From: Roseateles amylovorans
Lineage (GTDB): Bacteria > Pseudomonadota > Gammaproteobacteria > Burkholderiales > Burkholderiaceae_C
Assembly (NCBI RefSeq): GCF_025398155.2
Contig: NZ_CP104562.2
Span: 4,526,001-4,590,000 of the forward strand
Length of the DNA stretch: 64,000 bases
Reading direction: 5' to 3'
Of this stretch, positions 16,579 through 26,249 are shown piece after piece (positions within the stretch are counted from its first letter, which is position 1; each line of letters starts with the position of its first letter). The translations under genes were made by a program, and so were the position numbers. The notes under the pieces are model-generated. The model was not told the DNA's origin, ran no database searches, and saw only the letters and a program-made list of their open reading frames with translations.

Positions 16579-17838
16579 TCATCTGGCCAGCGGGTCGTCG
16601 GAACCGTCGGTGATGTCGGAAGGAGCTTGGGTCAGGTCTTGCGGATTCAAGCCACGCGCATCCAGACCCGCGTATTCAGGCACCGGTTCAGCCTGCATCA
16701 GCGACGCGATCATGCCGCGCAACTCGTCCAGGCCGTCGTGCTCGACCGCGCTGACGAAGATGCGGGGCAACCGCTGTCCGCCGTGCTCACCACCGATGCG
16801 GGGCAGCCAGTCCTGGATCGCCCGGGGCCGCTGATCGGCATCCAGCAGGTCCACCTTGTTGTAGACCAGGATCTGCGGAATGTGCTGGGCGCCGATTTCA
16901 GTCAGCACCCGCTCGACTTCTTCCATCTGCTCGGTCAGCACCGGGCTGGACGCATCCACCACATGCAGCAGCAGATCGGCGTCGGCGGCCTCCTGCAGCG
17001 TGGCCTTGAAGGCCTCCACCAACTTGTGCGGAAGATCGCGGATGAAGCCGACTGTGTCCGACAGCGACACGCTGGTGCCGGCCTCTTCGAGATAGAGCGA
17101 TCGGGTGGTCGTGTCCAGGGTGGCGAAGAGCTGATTGGCCGCATAGGTGCGGGCCTTGGTCAGCGCATTGAACAGCGTGCTCTTGCCTGCATTGGTGTAG
17201 CCCACCAGCGAGACCCGGAACACGCCGTTGCGCGACCGCGCCCGGCGCTGCGTGCTGCGCTGCTTCTGGACCTTCTTCAGCCGTTCCTTGATCGACTTGA
17301 TGCGGTCATCGATCATCCGCCGGTCCAGCTCGATCTGCCGTTCGCCGGGGCCGCCGCGCATGCCGATGCCGCCGCTTTGGCGCTCCAGATGGCTCCAGCG
17401 TCGGACCAGGCGGGTGGCGAGGTATTGCAGACGGGCCAGTTCGACCTGCAGCTTGCCTTCGAAGCTCTGGGCGCGGGCGGCAAAGATTTCGAGGATCAGC
17501 GCAGTGCGGTCCGCCACCGGCACGCCGAGATGGCGTTCCAGGTTGCGTTGCTGGGCAGGTGAGATGGCCTGATCGAACAACACCGTGTGGGCGTCGTGGG
17601 CCTGGACCATCAGTTTGATTTCATCGGCTTTTCCTGAACCGACGAACAGCGCGGCGTCAGGCGCCTTGCGCTTGGCCACGACGCGGGCCACGGGCGTATC
17701 GCCTGCAGATTCCGCCAGCAGGGCCAATTCATCCAGGGTGGCGTCGAAGGCCTCGCCGCGGCCGAAGTCGACGCCCACCAAAATGGCGCGCGCCGCCTCG
17801 GGGGGCGGCGTCTGGTGAGTGGGGTCTTGAGATGTCAA
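16579..17838 (-). CDS. hflX: HflX ribosome-associated GTPase
   Basis: GTPase of 419 aa that splits stalled or stress-inactivated 70S ribosomes. The HflX-specific N-terminal half ends in GGPGERQIELDRR (162-174) and a basic helix, followed by the G domain: GYTNAGKST (G1, about 213-221), DTVGFIRDLP (G3) and NKVDLLD (G4). The first usable codon is TTG at 17838 with no strong ribosome-binding site, so translation may be weak or coupled to hfq. Order hfq-hflX-hflK-hflC is conserved. Confidence 0.95.
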   Translation of the reverse strand: MTSQDPTHQTPPPEAARAILVGVDFGRGEAFDATLDELALLAESAGDTPVARVVAKRKAPDAALFVGSGKADEIKLMVQAHDAHTVLFDQAISPAQQRNLERHLGVPVADRTALILEIFAARAQSFEGKLQVELARLQYLATRLVRRWSHLERQSGGIGMRGGPGERQIELDRRMIDDRIKSIKERLKKVQKQRSTQRRARSRNGVFRVSLVGYTNAGKSTLFNALTKARTYAANQLFATLDTTTRSLYLEEAGTSVSLSDTVGFIRDLPHKLVEAFKATLQEAADADLLLHVVDASSPVLTEQMEEVERVLTEIGAQHIPQILVYNKVDLLDADQRPRAIQDWLPRIGGEHGGQRLPRIFVSAVEHDGLDELRGMIASLMQAEPVPEYAGLDARGLNPQDLTQAPSDITDGSDDPLAR

Positions 17839-17963
17839 GGTAGAGCTTGGAGGGCTGGCCTCGTTGTCGCCACTGCGCGAGCCGCCCGGGTGGCGGGCGG
17901 GACTCCGTCGGAGGCGATCGAGGCCCGCTGGATCAGGGCCTCCGGGCGCCGCCGATCGGTCGA

Positions 17964-18209
17964 TCAGGTAGGGGCGTCGCCGCTCTCGCCGGTATGGAAG
18001 TTCACGGCACGGCCCGGAACCACCGTCGAAATGGCGTGCTTGTAGACCATCTGCGTCACCGTATTGCGCAGCAGCACCACGTATTGGTCAAAGGACTCGA
18101 TGTGGCCTTGCAGCTTGATGCCGTTCACCAGATAGATGCTGACCGGCACATGCTCCTTGCGCAGCAGGTTCAGGAAAGGGTCTTGCAAGAGTTGTCCTTT
18201 GTTGCTCAC
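17964..18209 (-). CDS. hfq: RNA chaperone Hfq
   Basis: Hexameric Sm-like protein that pairs small RNAs with mRNAs. It is 81 aa from a GTG start: VSNKGQLLQDPFLNLLRKE, then Sm1 (VPVSIYLVNGIKLQG, SFDQYVVLL) and Sm2 (YKHAISTVVP). The GTG is chosen because the family begins MSNKGQ and GGAG lies ten bases upstream; an earlier in-frame ATG would add 18 unconserved residues. The C-terminal tail is short, as in other Betaproteobacteria. Between der and hflX. Confidence 0.97.
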   Translation of the reverse strand: MSNKGQLLQDPFLNLLRKEHVPVSIYLVNGIKLQGHIESFDQYVVLLRNTVTQMVYKHAISTVVPGRAVNFHTGESGDAPT

Positions 18210-18293
18210 GATATGCTCCGTGTTGTGAGAGAGAGAGGATGTTGGAAGACCGCACCTTATCACAGGCCCGGGTTTCCCCGGACCGCTGTGTGA

Positions 18294-19637
18294 TCAGGTT
18301 TCAGCGAATGGATTCTTCGAAGACCGCATCTCGATGCGCAAAGGCGTCCCGACCAGCTTGTAATGGTCGCGGATCCGCCCTTCGAGGTAGCGCTTGTAGA
18401 CGTCGCTGACACCCTCCAGCGCATTGCCGTGAATGACGACAATGGGCGGATTCATGCCACCCTGGTGGGCATAACGCAGTTTCGGACGGGACACGCCGCT
18501 GCGCTTGGGCTGCTGATGCTCGACCGCCTCATGCACCAGGCGGGTCAGCACCGGCGTGGTCATCTTGCGGTAGGCCGATGAATAGGCATCTGCCAGCGCT
18601 TTCCACAGCGGACCCAGGCCCTGGCGCTTGAGCGCCGAGATCTGAAGGATCGGGGCGAAGCGGAGGAAGGCCAGCCGGGTCTGGATCTGCCGCTCCAGGG
18701 TCTCACGCTGGTAGCTGTCGATGGCGTCCCATTTGTTGATCGCCACCACCACCGCACGACCGCTGTCGAGCACATAGCCGGCGATGTGCGCATCCTGGTC
18801 AGACACGCCCTGGGTCGCATCGATCAGCAGCAGCACGACATTCGCATCGGAGATCGCCTGCAACGTCTTGACCACCGAGAACTTCTCGATCGCCTCGAAG
18901 ACCTTGCCCTTGCGGCGAAGACCGGCGGTGTCGATCAGCTGGAACTTCTGACCATCGCGCTCGAAGTCGACGCTGATCGCGTCGCGGGTCGTTCCCGGCA
19001 TGTCGAAGGCGACCAGCCGCTCCTCACCCAGCCAGGTGTTGATCAGCGTGCTCTTGCCGACGTTGGGCCGACCGGCCACCGCCAGGCGGATGGTGCGCTC
19101 ATCGGCGTCGTCCGGCTCGGCGGCCTCATCCTCATCCTCTTCGGGGCCGAAGCTGTCGAGCACCGCTTCGAGCAGGCTGCGGATGCCCTGCCCGTGCGCG
19201 GCGGACACCGGATGCGGCTCCCCCATGCCCAGTTCGTGGAACTCAGCCAGCAACGGCGAGTCGCTCATGCCTTCGGCCTTGTTGACCGCCACGAAGACCC
19301 GCTTGTTGCATTGGCGCAGATAGCGGCCGATGTCGAGATCCTGGCCGGCCAGGCCGGTACGCACATCCACGACGAAGACCACCGCATCCGCCTCGGCCAC
19401 GGCCTGGCGGGTCTGCTTGGCCATCTCCTTGACGATACCGGTCGAGCTGTCGGGCTCGAAGCCGCCGGTGTCGATGACGATGTACTCGCGACCGCCCAGG
19501 CGGCCGTCGCCGTAGTGGCGGTCGCGTGTGAGGCCGGCGAAGTCCGCGACGATGGCGTCACGGCTCTTCGTCAGCCGGTTGAACAGGGTGGACTTGCCCA
19601 CATTGGGGCGGCCCACCAGGGCGATCACAGGTTTCAT
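18294..19637 (-). CDS. der: Ribosome assembly GTPase Der (EngA)
   Basis: Essential double-GTPase of 447 aa for 50S subunit maturation. Two G domains: GRPNVGKSTLFN at about residues 8-19 and GRPNVGKSTLIN near 187, each with DT(G/A)G and NK(A/W)-type motifs. They are joined by an acidic linker (EEDEDEAAEPDDADE) and followed by the C-terminal KH-like domain ending near RSSKNPF. It starts three bases after the bamB stop, so the two are translationally close. Confidence 0.97.
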   Translation of the reverse strand: MKPVIALVGRPNVGKSTLFNRLTKSRDAIVADFAGLTRDRHYGDGRLGGREYIVIDTGGFEPDSSTGIVKEMAKQTRQAVAEADAVVFVVDVRTGLAGQDLDIGRYLRQCNKRVFVAVNKAEGMSDSPLLAEFHELGMGEPHPVSAAHGQGIRSLLEAVLDSFGPEEDEDEAAEPDDADERTIRLAVAGRPNVGKSTLINTWLGEERLVAFDMPGTTRDAISVDFERDGQKFQLIDTAGLRRKGKVFEAIEKFSVVKTLQAISDANVVLLLIDATQGVSDQDAHIAGYVLDSGRAVVVAINKWDAIDSYQRETLERQIQTRLAFLRFAPILQISALKRQGLGPLWKALADAYSSAYRKMTTPVLTRLVHEAVEHQQPKRSGVSRPKLRYAHQGGMNPPIVVIHGNALEGVSDVYKRYLEGRIRDHYKLVGTPLRIEMRSSKNPFAET

Positions 19638-19640
19638 AGC

Positions 19641-20840
19641 TCAGTCTTGGCGCAGCGCGTACAAGCGCCCGTTTCGGGTGGCAACCAGCACCGTGTTGCC
19701 CAGCAGCACCGGCGCGGTGACCACGCCGGAACTGTCGGTGGGCACTCGCTGGATGGTCTGACCCTTGTCACGCGACAGGAAGTGCACATAGCCCTCGCTG
19801 TCGCCGAAGATCACGGCCTTGGCGGTCACCAGCGGGGTGCTCAGCTTGCGGTTTTGCAGTTGGTCGGAAGTCCAGAGCACATCGCCGCTGCGGGTGCCCC
19901 AGGCGGTGATGCGGTCGGAGCCGTCGGCGGCGACCACCAGCGTGGCATCGACGCTGACGCCTTGGGTTCCAGCGAAATTCCGGGTCCAGATGGCCGAACC
20001 GCGGTCGGCATTCACACAGCCGACGGCGGATTGGAAGGCGCGGGCGCAGAAGACTTCCTTGTCGCGCCCCATCGGTCCGACCAGATCCGCCAGCCGTTCG
20101 ACCTCGTTGGTGCCGCGGGGGTTGGCAACGGTGGCCTCCCACAGCAGCAATCCACGGTTGGGATCCACGCCCGCCAGGCGGGAGCCCTGGCCGACCACCA
20201 GCGTGTTCTGGTAGGCGCCAATCACGCCCGACTGCTTCAGGGTGAGCGGTTCGCCGGGGCGACGCAGCTCCCAGAGCTTGCGGCCGTCCTGCGCGTCATA
20301 GGCCAGCACCACGCGGTCCAGCGTCAGCACGAACACCCGCTCGCCCGCCACGAACGGCGAGGTGATCACCGGCGTGGTCAGCGTCTTGCGCCACAGGATC
20401 TTGTCGCCTTCGGTGACGACCAGCTCGTTGTCGCGGGTCACGGCGGCAGCGAATCGGCCGTCGCTGCCCACGCCGGCACTGAGTCCCTTGCCGACGTTGA
20501 CACGCCAGTTCGGGGTGCCGGTGTCGGCCGCCAGCGCAGTGAGCTGGCCGTCGGAATCACCGACCACGAACTGCTTGTCCTGCGCGCTGATGGCCAGCGG
20601 GAACTTCACGCTGTCGATGCGCGCTTCCCATTGAACGCTGGCATTGAGCGCCGGGGTGAAGGTTTCCAGCGGCGCCGGCTTGGCTTCCTTGGAGGAGCCG
20701 AACAGCGAGCAGGCGCTGAGCGACACCGCCACGCCGCCGAGCAGCGTCGCGCGCCACAGGGTGTCCAGGGCGCGTGAGCGGGGACGGCTCACGACCTGAC
20801 GCTCGAACCGGCCGTGGGTCTGCATCAGGGCGCCGCTCAT
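19641..20840 (-). CDS. bamB: Outer-membrane assembly lipoprotein BamB
   Basis: Lipoprotein of the BAM complex, 399 aa, an eight-bladed PQQ-type beta-propeller that helps insert beta-barrel proteins. The signal ends in the lipobox LSAC with cysteine 44, giving a rather long n-region; a later start is possible but no better one is seen. Repeated blade motifs include GKLWELRRPG-type and GRLYALRQ at the C-terminus. Its ATG overlaps the upstream TGA (ATGA), showing translational coupling with the YfgM-like gene. BamD is encoded at 33 kb in the same window. Confidence 0.94.
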   Translation of the reverse strand: MSGALMQTHGRFERQVVSRPRSRALDTLWRATLLGGVAVSLSACSLFGSSKEAKPAPLETFTPALNASVQWEARIDSVKFPLAISAQDKQFVVGDSDGQLTALAADTGTPNWRVNVGKGLSAGVGSDGRFAAAVTRDNELVVTEGDKILWRKTLTTPVITSPFVAGERVFVLTLDRVVLAYDAQDGRKLWELRRPGEPLTLKQSGVIGAYQNTLVVGQGSRLAGVDPNRGLLLWEATVANPRGTNEVERLADLVGPMGRDKEVFCARAFQSAVGCVNADRGSAIWTRNFAGTQGVSVDATLVVAADGSDRITAWGTRSGDVLWTSDQLQNRKLSTPLVTAKAVIFGDSEGYVHFLSRDKGQTIQRVPTDSSGVVTAPVLLGNTVLVATRNGRLYALRQD

Positions 20841-21508
20841 TGCGCCGCTCCCGGCTGCGGCTCTTCAGCCACCGCCACGCCGAGGCTGGCCAGCTTCACC
20901 TCGACGATCCGACGGTAGTCGAGCTGCTTTTCCAGGCCGTCGTACGCCTTCTTGAATTCGGTCTTGGCCACGTCGGGCTTGTTCTGCAGCAGCGCCAGAT
21001 CACCGCGACGGTCGGCCAGCAGCGGCGCAAAGTCCGCGCCCTTGACCCCGTCCAGCGTCTTGCCGGCTTCGTCCAGTTGCTTGGCGTCCATTTGCAGTCC
21101 CGCCAGGCGCAGGCGCGCCAAGTCGCGCTGGGCGTCATCCTTGGCATCGGCGGCCGCCCAGACCAGGGTAGCGCGCGCGTCGTCGGGCTTGCCCTTGTCC
21201 AGCTGCAGCTTGGCGGTAAGCAAGGCGCCCTGACCGGCATAGCCGGTGGAGGCGTAGTCGGCCTTCAGGGTGGCGAACATGCCCTGCCCCTTGGCCAGGT
21301 CACCGGCCTGCACCGCGCGTTCCAGTTCGCTGAAGACGACCGAGGCCTTGGCGCCCTGGGTCCGCTGCCAGTAGTTCCAGCCCATCCAGCCGACGTAAGC
21401 CAGCAACCCCAAGGTCACCAACGAGGTGATGGTGTTGCCCCAGCGCTTCCAGAACGCCTTGAGCTGCTCCAGCTGTTCCTGTTCTTCGAGATCGAGATGA
21501 GACGCCAT
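20837..21508 (-). CDS. yfgM: YfgM-like tetratricopeptide membrane protein
   Basis: Protein of 223 aa with an N-terminal cytoplasmic helix (LDLEEQEQLEQLKAFWKRWG), one membrane segment (about residues 24-42) and periplasmic TPR-like repeats. In E. coli YfgM is an ancillary SecYEG/PpiD partner involved in handling secreted proteins. Start MASHLDLEEQ chosen because it fits the family; an upstream ATG adds 18 unconserved residues. Conserved neighbours hisS (upstream) and bamB (downstream, four-base overlap) support the call. Confidence 0.9.
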   Translation of the reverse strand: MASHLDLEEQEQLEQLKAFWKRWGNTITSLVTLGLLAYVGWMGWNYWQRTQGAKASVVFSELERAVQAGDLAKGQGMFATLKADYASTGYAGQGALLTAKLQLDKGKPDDARATLVWAAADAKDDAQRDLARLRLAGLQMDAKQLDEAGKTLDGVKGADFAPLLADRRGDLALLQNKPDVAKTEFKKAYDGLEKQLDYRRIVEVKLASLGVAVAEEPQPGAAQ

Positions 21509-21577
21509 GAGAAACGGTCGATTGAATGTCGTGGAGAGCCGGGTAGCGCCCAGAGGCGCCACCGGCGAAAGCCGCGA

Positions 21578-22888
21578 TTATGCGGTGCGGAGTTCAGCCG
21601 CCCAGTCGGCAGCTTGGTAAAGAGAACGGGTGGTCTGCGCCGCGCCTTCGTTGCGCAAGGGTTTGATCGCCACTTCGCCGCGGGCCAGTTCATCCGGACC
21701 GAAGATCAGGGCGAAGCGGGCACCGCTGGCATCGGCCTTCTTGAACTGCGATTTCATGCTGCTCTGACCGGGGTGCATCACCACCTTGACGCCGGCGGCA
21801 CGCAGGGCCTCCAGGGTCACCATCACCTGCGCCAAACCCTCCGCGGAAGGAACGACGGCATACGCATCCGGTACATCCGCCTCCGGCAGCGTGCCGACCT
21901 CTTCCAACAGCAGCAGCAGCCGCTCGATGCCCATGCCGAAACCCACGGCCGGCGCCGGCTTGCCGCCGAGCTGCTCGATCAGGTAGTCGTAACGTCCCCC
22001 GCCGCACACCGTGCCCTGGGAACCGAGGCGCTCGGTCACCCATTCAAACACCGTGAGGTTGTAGTAGTCCAAGCCGCGCACCAGGCGCGGATTGATCTGG
22101 TAAGGGATGCCGGCGGCATCCAGGATCGCGCGCACCCCGTTGAAGTGGGCCAGTGACGATTCACCCAGAAAGTCCAGCAGCTTCGGCGCGCCGTTGGCCA
22201 TGTCCTGCAGCGCGGGATTCTTGGTGTCCAGCACACGCAGCGGATTGCTGTGCATGCGCCGCTGGCTGTCCTCGTCCAGCAGCGCCTTGTGCTGCTCCAG
22301 ATAGGCGATCAGCGCTTCGCGGTGGGCGCGGCGCTCGGCCGGCTCACCCAGGCAATTCAGTTCGAGGCGGAAGTGCTCGCCGTCCTTCAGGCCCAGCTCG
22401 CGCAACAGACGGCTGCCCATCAGGATGACTTCGGCATCCACGTCCGGACCGGCAAAGCCGAGCGCCTCGACGCCCATCTGGTGGAACTGGCGATAACGCC
22501 CCTTCTGCGGCTTCTCGCGACGGAACATGGGGCCGAAGTAGTAGAGGCGCCGGCCGGAGTCTCGCAGGAAGGAATGCTCGGTCATGGCGCGCACCACGCC
22601 GGCCGTCATCTCGGGGCGTAGGGCCAGATGTTCGGCCTGGCCGTGTTTGTCGGCGCGGTCTTCGAAGGCATACATCTCCTTCTCGACGATGTCGGTGACC
22701 TCGCCGATGCCGCGCACGAACAGCGCCGTGGGCTCCACGATGGGCGTGCGCACGTTCTGGTAGCCGTAGCGCTGCAGCACGCTGCGCATCTTGGCTTCCA
22801 GCCATTCCCACCGCGCGGCTTCCGGCGGCAGGATGTCGTTCATGCCCTTGACGGCTTGCAAGGGTTGCAGCTTCTTGGTGTCTGTCAT
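21578..22888 (-). CDS. hisS: Histidyl-tRNA synthetase
   Basis: Class II synthetase of 436 aa that charges tRNA-His. Motif 2 region is RRERPQKGRYRQFHQ-like (FRREKPQKGRYRQFHQMG), motif 3 is AVGFGMGIERLLLLLEE, and the histidine-specific motifs are LVRGLDYYNLTVFEW and GGRYDYLIEQLGG. A C-terminal anticodon-binding domain (about residues 330-436) is present, distinguishing it from HisZ. It lies 43 bases after ispG. Confidence 0.98.
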   Translation of the reverse strand: MTDTKKLQPLQAVKGMNDILPPEAARWEWLEAKMRSVLQRYGYQNVRTPIVEPTALFVRGIGEVTDIVEKEMYAFEDRADKHGQAEHLALRPEMTAGVVRAMTEHSFLRDSGRRLYYFGPMFRREKPQKGRYRQFHQMGVEALGFAGPDVDAEVILMGSRLLRELGLKDGEHFRLELNCLGEPAERRAHREALIAYLEQHKALLDEDSQRRMHSNPLRVLDTKNPALQDMANGAPKLLDFLGESSLAHFNGVRAILDAAGIPYQINPRLVRGLDYYNLTVFEWVTERLGSQGTVCGGGRYDYLIEQLGGKPAPAVGFGMGIERLLLLLEEVGTLPEADVPDAYAVVPSAEGLAQVMVTLEALRAAGVKVVMHPGQSSMKSQFKKADASGARFALIFGPDELARGEVAIKPLRNEGAAQTTRSLYQAADWAAELRTA

Positions 22889-22931
22889 TGGATGGGGAAC
22901 ACTGTGCGCGCCGGTGGGCGCGCCATGGAAA

Positions 22932-24233
22932 TCACTGGGCGCCGAAGCGCTTCTCGATGTAGTTCTCGACCAGCGCGTGGAACTCGTTGGCGATGTTGTC
23001 GCCGCGCAGGGTCAGGGCCTTCTCGCCGTCGATGAAGACCGGTGCGGCCGGGGCTTCACCGTTGCCTGGCAGGCTGATGCCGATGTCGGCATGCTTGCTC
23101 TCGCCGGGGCCGTTGACGATGCAGCCCATCACCGCCACCTTCATGTTCTCCACGCCGGGATACTTGCCCCGCCAGATCGGCATCTGGGCGCGCAGGAAGT
23201 CGTCGATCTGCTTGGCCAGTTCCTGGAAGGTGGTGCTGGTGGTGCGGCCGCAGCCGGGACAGGCGGTGACGCTGGGGTTGAAGGCGCGAAGACCCAGCGA
23301 TTGCAGGATCTCCAAGGCCACCACCACTTCCTGGGTGCGAGATTCGCCGGGCTGCGGCGTCAACGACACACGGATCGTGTCGCCGATCCCCTCTTGCAAC
23401 AGCACCGACAGCGCCGCCGCCGACGCGACCGTGCCCTTGGTGCCCATGCCGGCTTCGGTCAGTCCGAGGTGCAGCGCATAGTCGCAACGGCGGGACAGCG
23501 CGCGGTAGACCGAGATCAGGTCCTGCACGCCGCTGACCTTGCAGCTGATGATGATGTTGTCCGGATTCATGCCCAGCTCGCGGGCATAGGTGGCCGACGA
23601 CAGCGCGGACTGGATCAGCGCCTGGTACATCACCTGCTTGCCGTCCCAGGGGGCCGTGCGGCGGGCGTTGTCGTCCATCATCTGGGCCAGGATCTCCTGG
23701 TCCAGGCTGCCCCAGTTGACGCCGATGCGCACGACCTTGTCGTATTTCACCGCCGCCTCGATCATCTGGGCGAACTGACGGTCCTTCTTGTCGCCCTTGC
23801 CCACATTGCCAGGGTTGATGCGGTACTTCGACAGGGCCTGCGCCATCGCCGGATGCTCGGTGAGCAGGCGGTGGCCGTTGTAGTGGAAGTCGCCCACCAA
23901 GGGCACATGGACGCCCATGCGGTCCAGCTGATCGCGGATGTGCGGCACCGCTTCCGCCGCTTCCGGCGTGTTGACGGTGATGCGCACCAGCTCGGAGCCC
24001 GCGACCGCCAGTTCCTTGATCTGGATCGCGGTCTCGATCACCTCCACCGTGTCGGTGTTGGTCATCGACTGCACCCGCACCGGCGCATCGCCGCCGATGG
24101 TCACCACATGGTCACCCCAGCGAACGTGGGCCTGGCGGCTGCGACGGGCGGCGGGCTGCGCGGCAGCGATCAGGGACGACAGGTCGTCCGAGGCGTCGGT
24201 GCTGAGGGCGATGGCGGCGGAATCGATGGTCAT
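22932..24233 (-). CDS. ispG: (E)-4-hydroxy-3-methylbut-2-enyl-diphosphate synthase
   Basis: Iron-sulfur enzyme of 433 aa in the MEP isoprenoid pathway, converting MEcPP to HMBPP. An N-terminal TIM barrel (RVQSMTNTDT, VGDFHYNGH, KYRINPGN) is followed by the C-terminal domain with the 4Fe-4S cysteines in TACPGCGRT and MGCIVNGPGE. The first 40 residues are poorly conserved. Between rodZ and hisS, a common proteobacterial order. Confidence 0.97.
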   Translation of the reverse strand: MTIDSAAIALSTDASDDLSSLIAAAQPAARRSRQAHVRWGDHVVTIGGDAPVRVQSMTNTDTVEVIETAIQIKELAVAGSELVRITVNTPEAAEAVPHIRDQLDRMGVHVPLVGDFHYNGHRLLTEHPAMAQALSKYRINPGNVGKGDKKDRQFAQMIEAAVKYDKVVRIGVNWGSLDQEILAQMMDDNARRTAPWDGKQVMYQALIQSALSSATYARELGMNPDNIIISCKVSGVQDLISVYRALSRRCDYALHLGLTEAGMGTKGTVASAAALSVLLQEGIGDTIRVSLTPQPGESRTQEVVVALEILQSLGLRAFNPSVTACPGCGRTTSTTFQELAKQIDDFLRAQMPIWRGKYPGVENMKVAVMGCIVNGPGESKHADIGISLPGNGEAPAAPVFIDGEKALTLRGDNIANEFHALVENYIEKRFGAQ

Positions 24234-24316
24234 GGTGAGGTCTTGCGGCAGTCGGTGGGGCAGACGGCGGACGGCGGCGTGTCGGTCGATACCTGCTGTC
24301 TTCCGTCAGAGGCCCG

Positions 24317-25420
24317 TCAGTTCAGTTCCAGACGGGCCACGTTGTCTCGGGAACGCGCTGCCAGGTCCACCGGCTGTCCGCGGAACACCAGTTCGGTGCC
24401 GGACACATTGCCGACCCGCAGCTTCAGCGGTGCGGTGCCGTTCACATCGACCTGATCACCCGGGCGCAGCAGACGCGACAGCAGCACCTGGCCGCGGGCA
24501 TCCACCACTTCCACCCAGGACTCGGCGCTGGTCTTCACCCGCAGCGGCGCGCTGCCGGCTGGGGCGGGCGATTGCGCGACGGTGTTCGGCGCCGTGTTGG
24601 GCACGGCGCTCGGTGCGGTGCTCGGTGCGGCGCTCTGTGCGCTGGTTGCCGTGCCCGTCGCCGTGCCGGCGGCGGTGCCCGTGCGGCCCCCGGGCGGGAC
24701 TGTGCCGGCTGCGGAGGCCGGCACCGAAACGACAGGCGCGGGCGTCGGTGTCGTCGTCGTGGTCGGTGCCTGTGCGGGCAGCGGCGCAGCGATCTCGGTG
24801 GTGCCCTGCGCCGTCACGGGCGCGCTGGCCGACGGCGCGTCGACCGACGTCGGCTCGCTGGAGGTGCCGGCGACGCCGGGTGTCGAGGTGGACGTGGCGC
24901 TCGTCGAGCCAGAGGTCGAGGACGTCGACTGCTTGATGCGCAGCATGGCGTCGTCGATCCAGCTCGAGGGCAGCGCATACACCACCACGGCAGCGATCAG
25001 CAGACCGGCGACACCCAACGCAACCGGGCTCTTGAGCAGCGCAGGCGACAGCATCGGTTCCTGGCTGGCGGCGCGTTCACGGAAGGGCTGATTGAGGCCC
25101 GGCGAGACCCGGTCCAGCGAGGCCTCGCTGCCGCCGCGCGGCAGCATGGCCAGAATGGGCTCCGCCTCCACCTTGAGGGCGCGGCACATCGAGCGGGCCA
25201 GCGCGCGTGCAAAGGTGGCGTCCGGCAGCTCCGAATAGCGGTCGGCCTCGATGGCCTCCAGCTTGGACTGCGGCACCTTCAGCGTCGCGGCGAGTGCGGC
25301 AATGTGCAGGCCGCGAGACTCGCGCGCACGGCGCAACGCGGCACCGGCGGTCACCGGCGTCGCGGCAGTGGATGCAGTCGTGTCGACTGCGGGCGCCTCA
25401 TCGGCCGCCGTGGATGTCAT
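24317..25420 (-). CDS. rodZ: RodZ-like cytoskeletal protein
   Basis: Cell-shape protein of 367 aa that links MreB to the membrane. The N-terminal helix-turn-helix (about 27-95: ALRRARESRGLHIAALAATL, KLEAIEADRYSELP) lacks a DNA-binding role in this family. One membrane segment (about 150-170) is followed by a long Thr/Ala/Pro/Ser-rich periplasmic linker of low complexity and a C-terminal DUF4115 beta domain (AESWVEVVDARGQVLLSRLL, LKLRVGNVSGTELVFRG). The inner ATG is used, with GAGG upstream. Ten bases after pilF. Confidence 0.92.
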   Translation of the reverse strand: MTSTAADEAPAVDTTASTAATPVTAGAALRRARESRGLHIAALAATLKVPQSKLEAIEADRYSELPDATFARALARSMCRALKVEAEPILAMLPRGGSEASLDRVSPGLNQPFRERAASQEPMLSPALLKSPVALGVAGLLIAAVVVYALPSSWIDDAMLRIKQSTSSTSGSTSATSTSTPGVAGTSSEPTSVDAPSASAPVTAQGTTEIAAPLPAQAPTTTTTPTPAPVVSVPASAAGTVPPGGRTGTAAGTATGTATSAQSAAPSTAPSAVPNTAPNTVAQSPAPAGSAPLRVKTSAESWVEVVDARGQVLLSRLLRPGDQVDVNGTAPLKLRVGNVSGTELVFRGQPVDLAARSRDNVARLELN

Positions 25421-25430
25421 GCGATGTCCC

Positions 25431-26249
25431 TCATTCATCGAATCGACCACTGTTCAGAGCCTTGGTCTCGGCCGCCTGCGGATATTTGTTTCGCAGTTGC
25501 TTGCCGAGGTCTTCCATGTTGGCCGTGTTGCCCATGCGGCGCTCGATCCGCAATTCCAGCCAGAGGCTGGAGGCATTGGCCTGCTCCAGGTTGTTGTTGA
25601 CGCGTCGCGCATAGAAGCGGGCGCGTTCATATTCACCGAGGCGGTAGAGCACCTCGCCGAGATTGATCGAAATCGTCGGATTGCCCGGCTCGACCTCGAA
25701 GGCCTTGGCCAGGTGCTGCTGTGCCGGCACCAGCCGGCCTTCGCGCGCCTCGCACACGCCCCACGCCAGCCACGAGCGGCCAGGGGTGCGGTACTTCGGG
25801 TCGGCCACCGCCGCTTCGAACTGCGGATAGGCCTCCGCATAGCGCTGGCGCTGGCAGAGGAACCAGCCGTAGTTGTGCAGTGTGTCGCCATCGGGCCGCT
25901 GAGCCAGCGACTTGCGGAAGCCCTCTTCCGCCAGGTTGTACTCACCCATGGCGGCGTAGATCAGGCTGCGCAGCGTGATCGCCTCGGGCAGGTCCGGTTT
26001 GGCGATCAGCGCCTGCTTGAGCTCGTCCAGTGCCGTGTCGTACTGGCCGCGCGAGAAATAACCGCTCGCCAGCTCCATGCGGACCGAGGCACGGCGATCG
26101 ACATCGGTCGCATCGCTGGCGGTACGTGGCCCCTGCTGCGGCGGCTTGGACGCCCCGCAACCCGACAACATCAGACCGACCAGCAGCGCGGCGGAAAGAA
26201 TCCGGGCCGAAGGGCGCAGGAAGACGGAGCCGGGCATCAGGGTGGTCAT
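25431..26249 (-). CDS. pilF: Type IV pilus biogenesis lipoprotein PilF/PilW
   Basis: Outer-membrane pilotin lipoprotein of 272 aa that supports PilQ secretin assembly. Signal peptide ends in lipobox LSGC (Cys31). TPR repeats follow (SGYFSRGQYDTALDELKQAL, IYAAMGEYNLAEEGFRKSL, LGEVLYRLGEYERARFYAR). The ATG overlaps the stop of rlmN by four bases, so translation is coupled. No other pilus genes lie in the window; the location between rlmN and rodZ is the conserved one. Confidence 0.93.
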   Translation of the reverse strand: MTTLMPGSVFLRPSARILSAALLVGLMLSGCGASKPPQQGPRTASDATDVDRRASVRMELASGYFSRGQYDTALDELKQALIAKPDLPEAITLRSLIYAAMGEYNLAEEGFRKSLAQRPDGDTLHNYGWFLCQRQRYAEAYPQFEAAVADPKYRTPGRSWLAWGVCEAREGRLVPAQQHLAKAFEVEPGNPTISINLGEVLYRLGEYERARFYARRVNNNLEQANASSLWLELRIERRMGNTANMEDLGKQLRNKYPQAAETKALNSGRFDE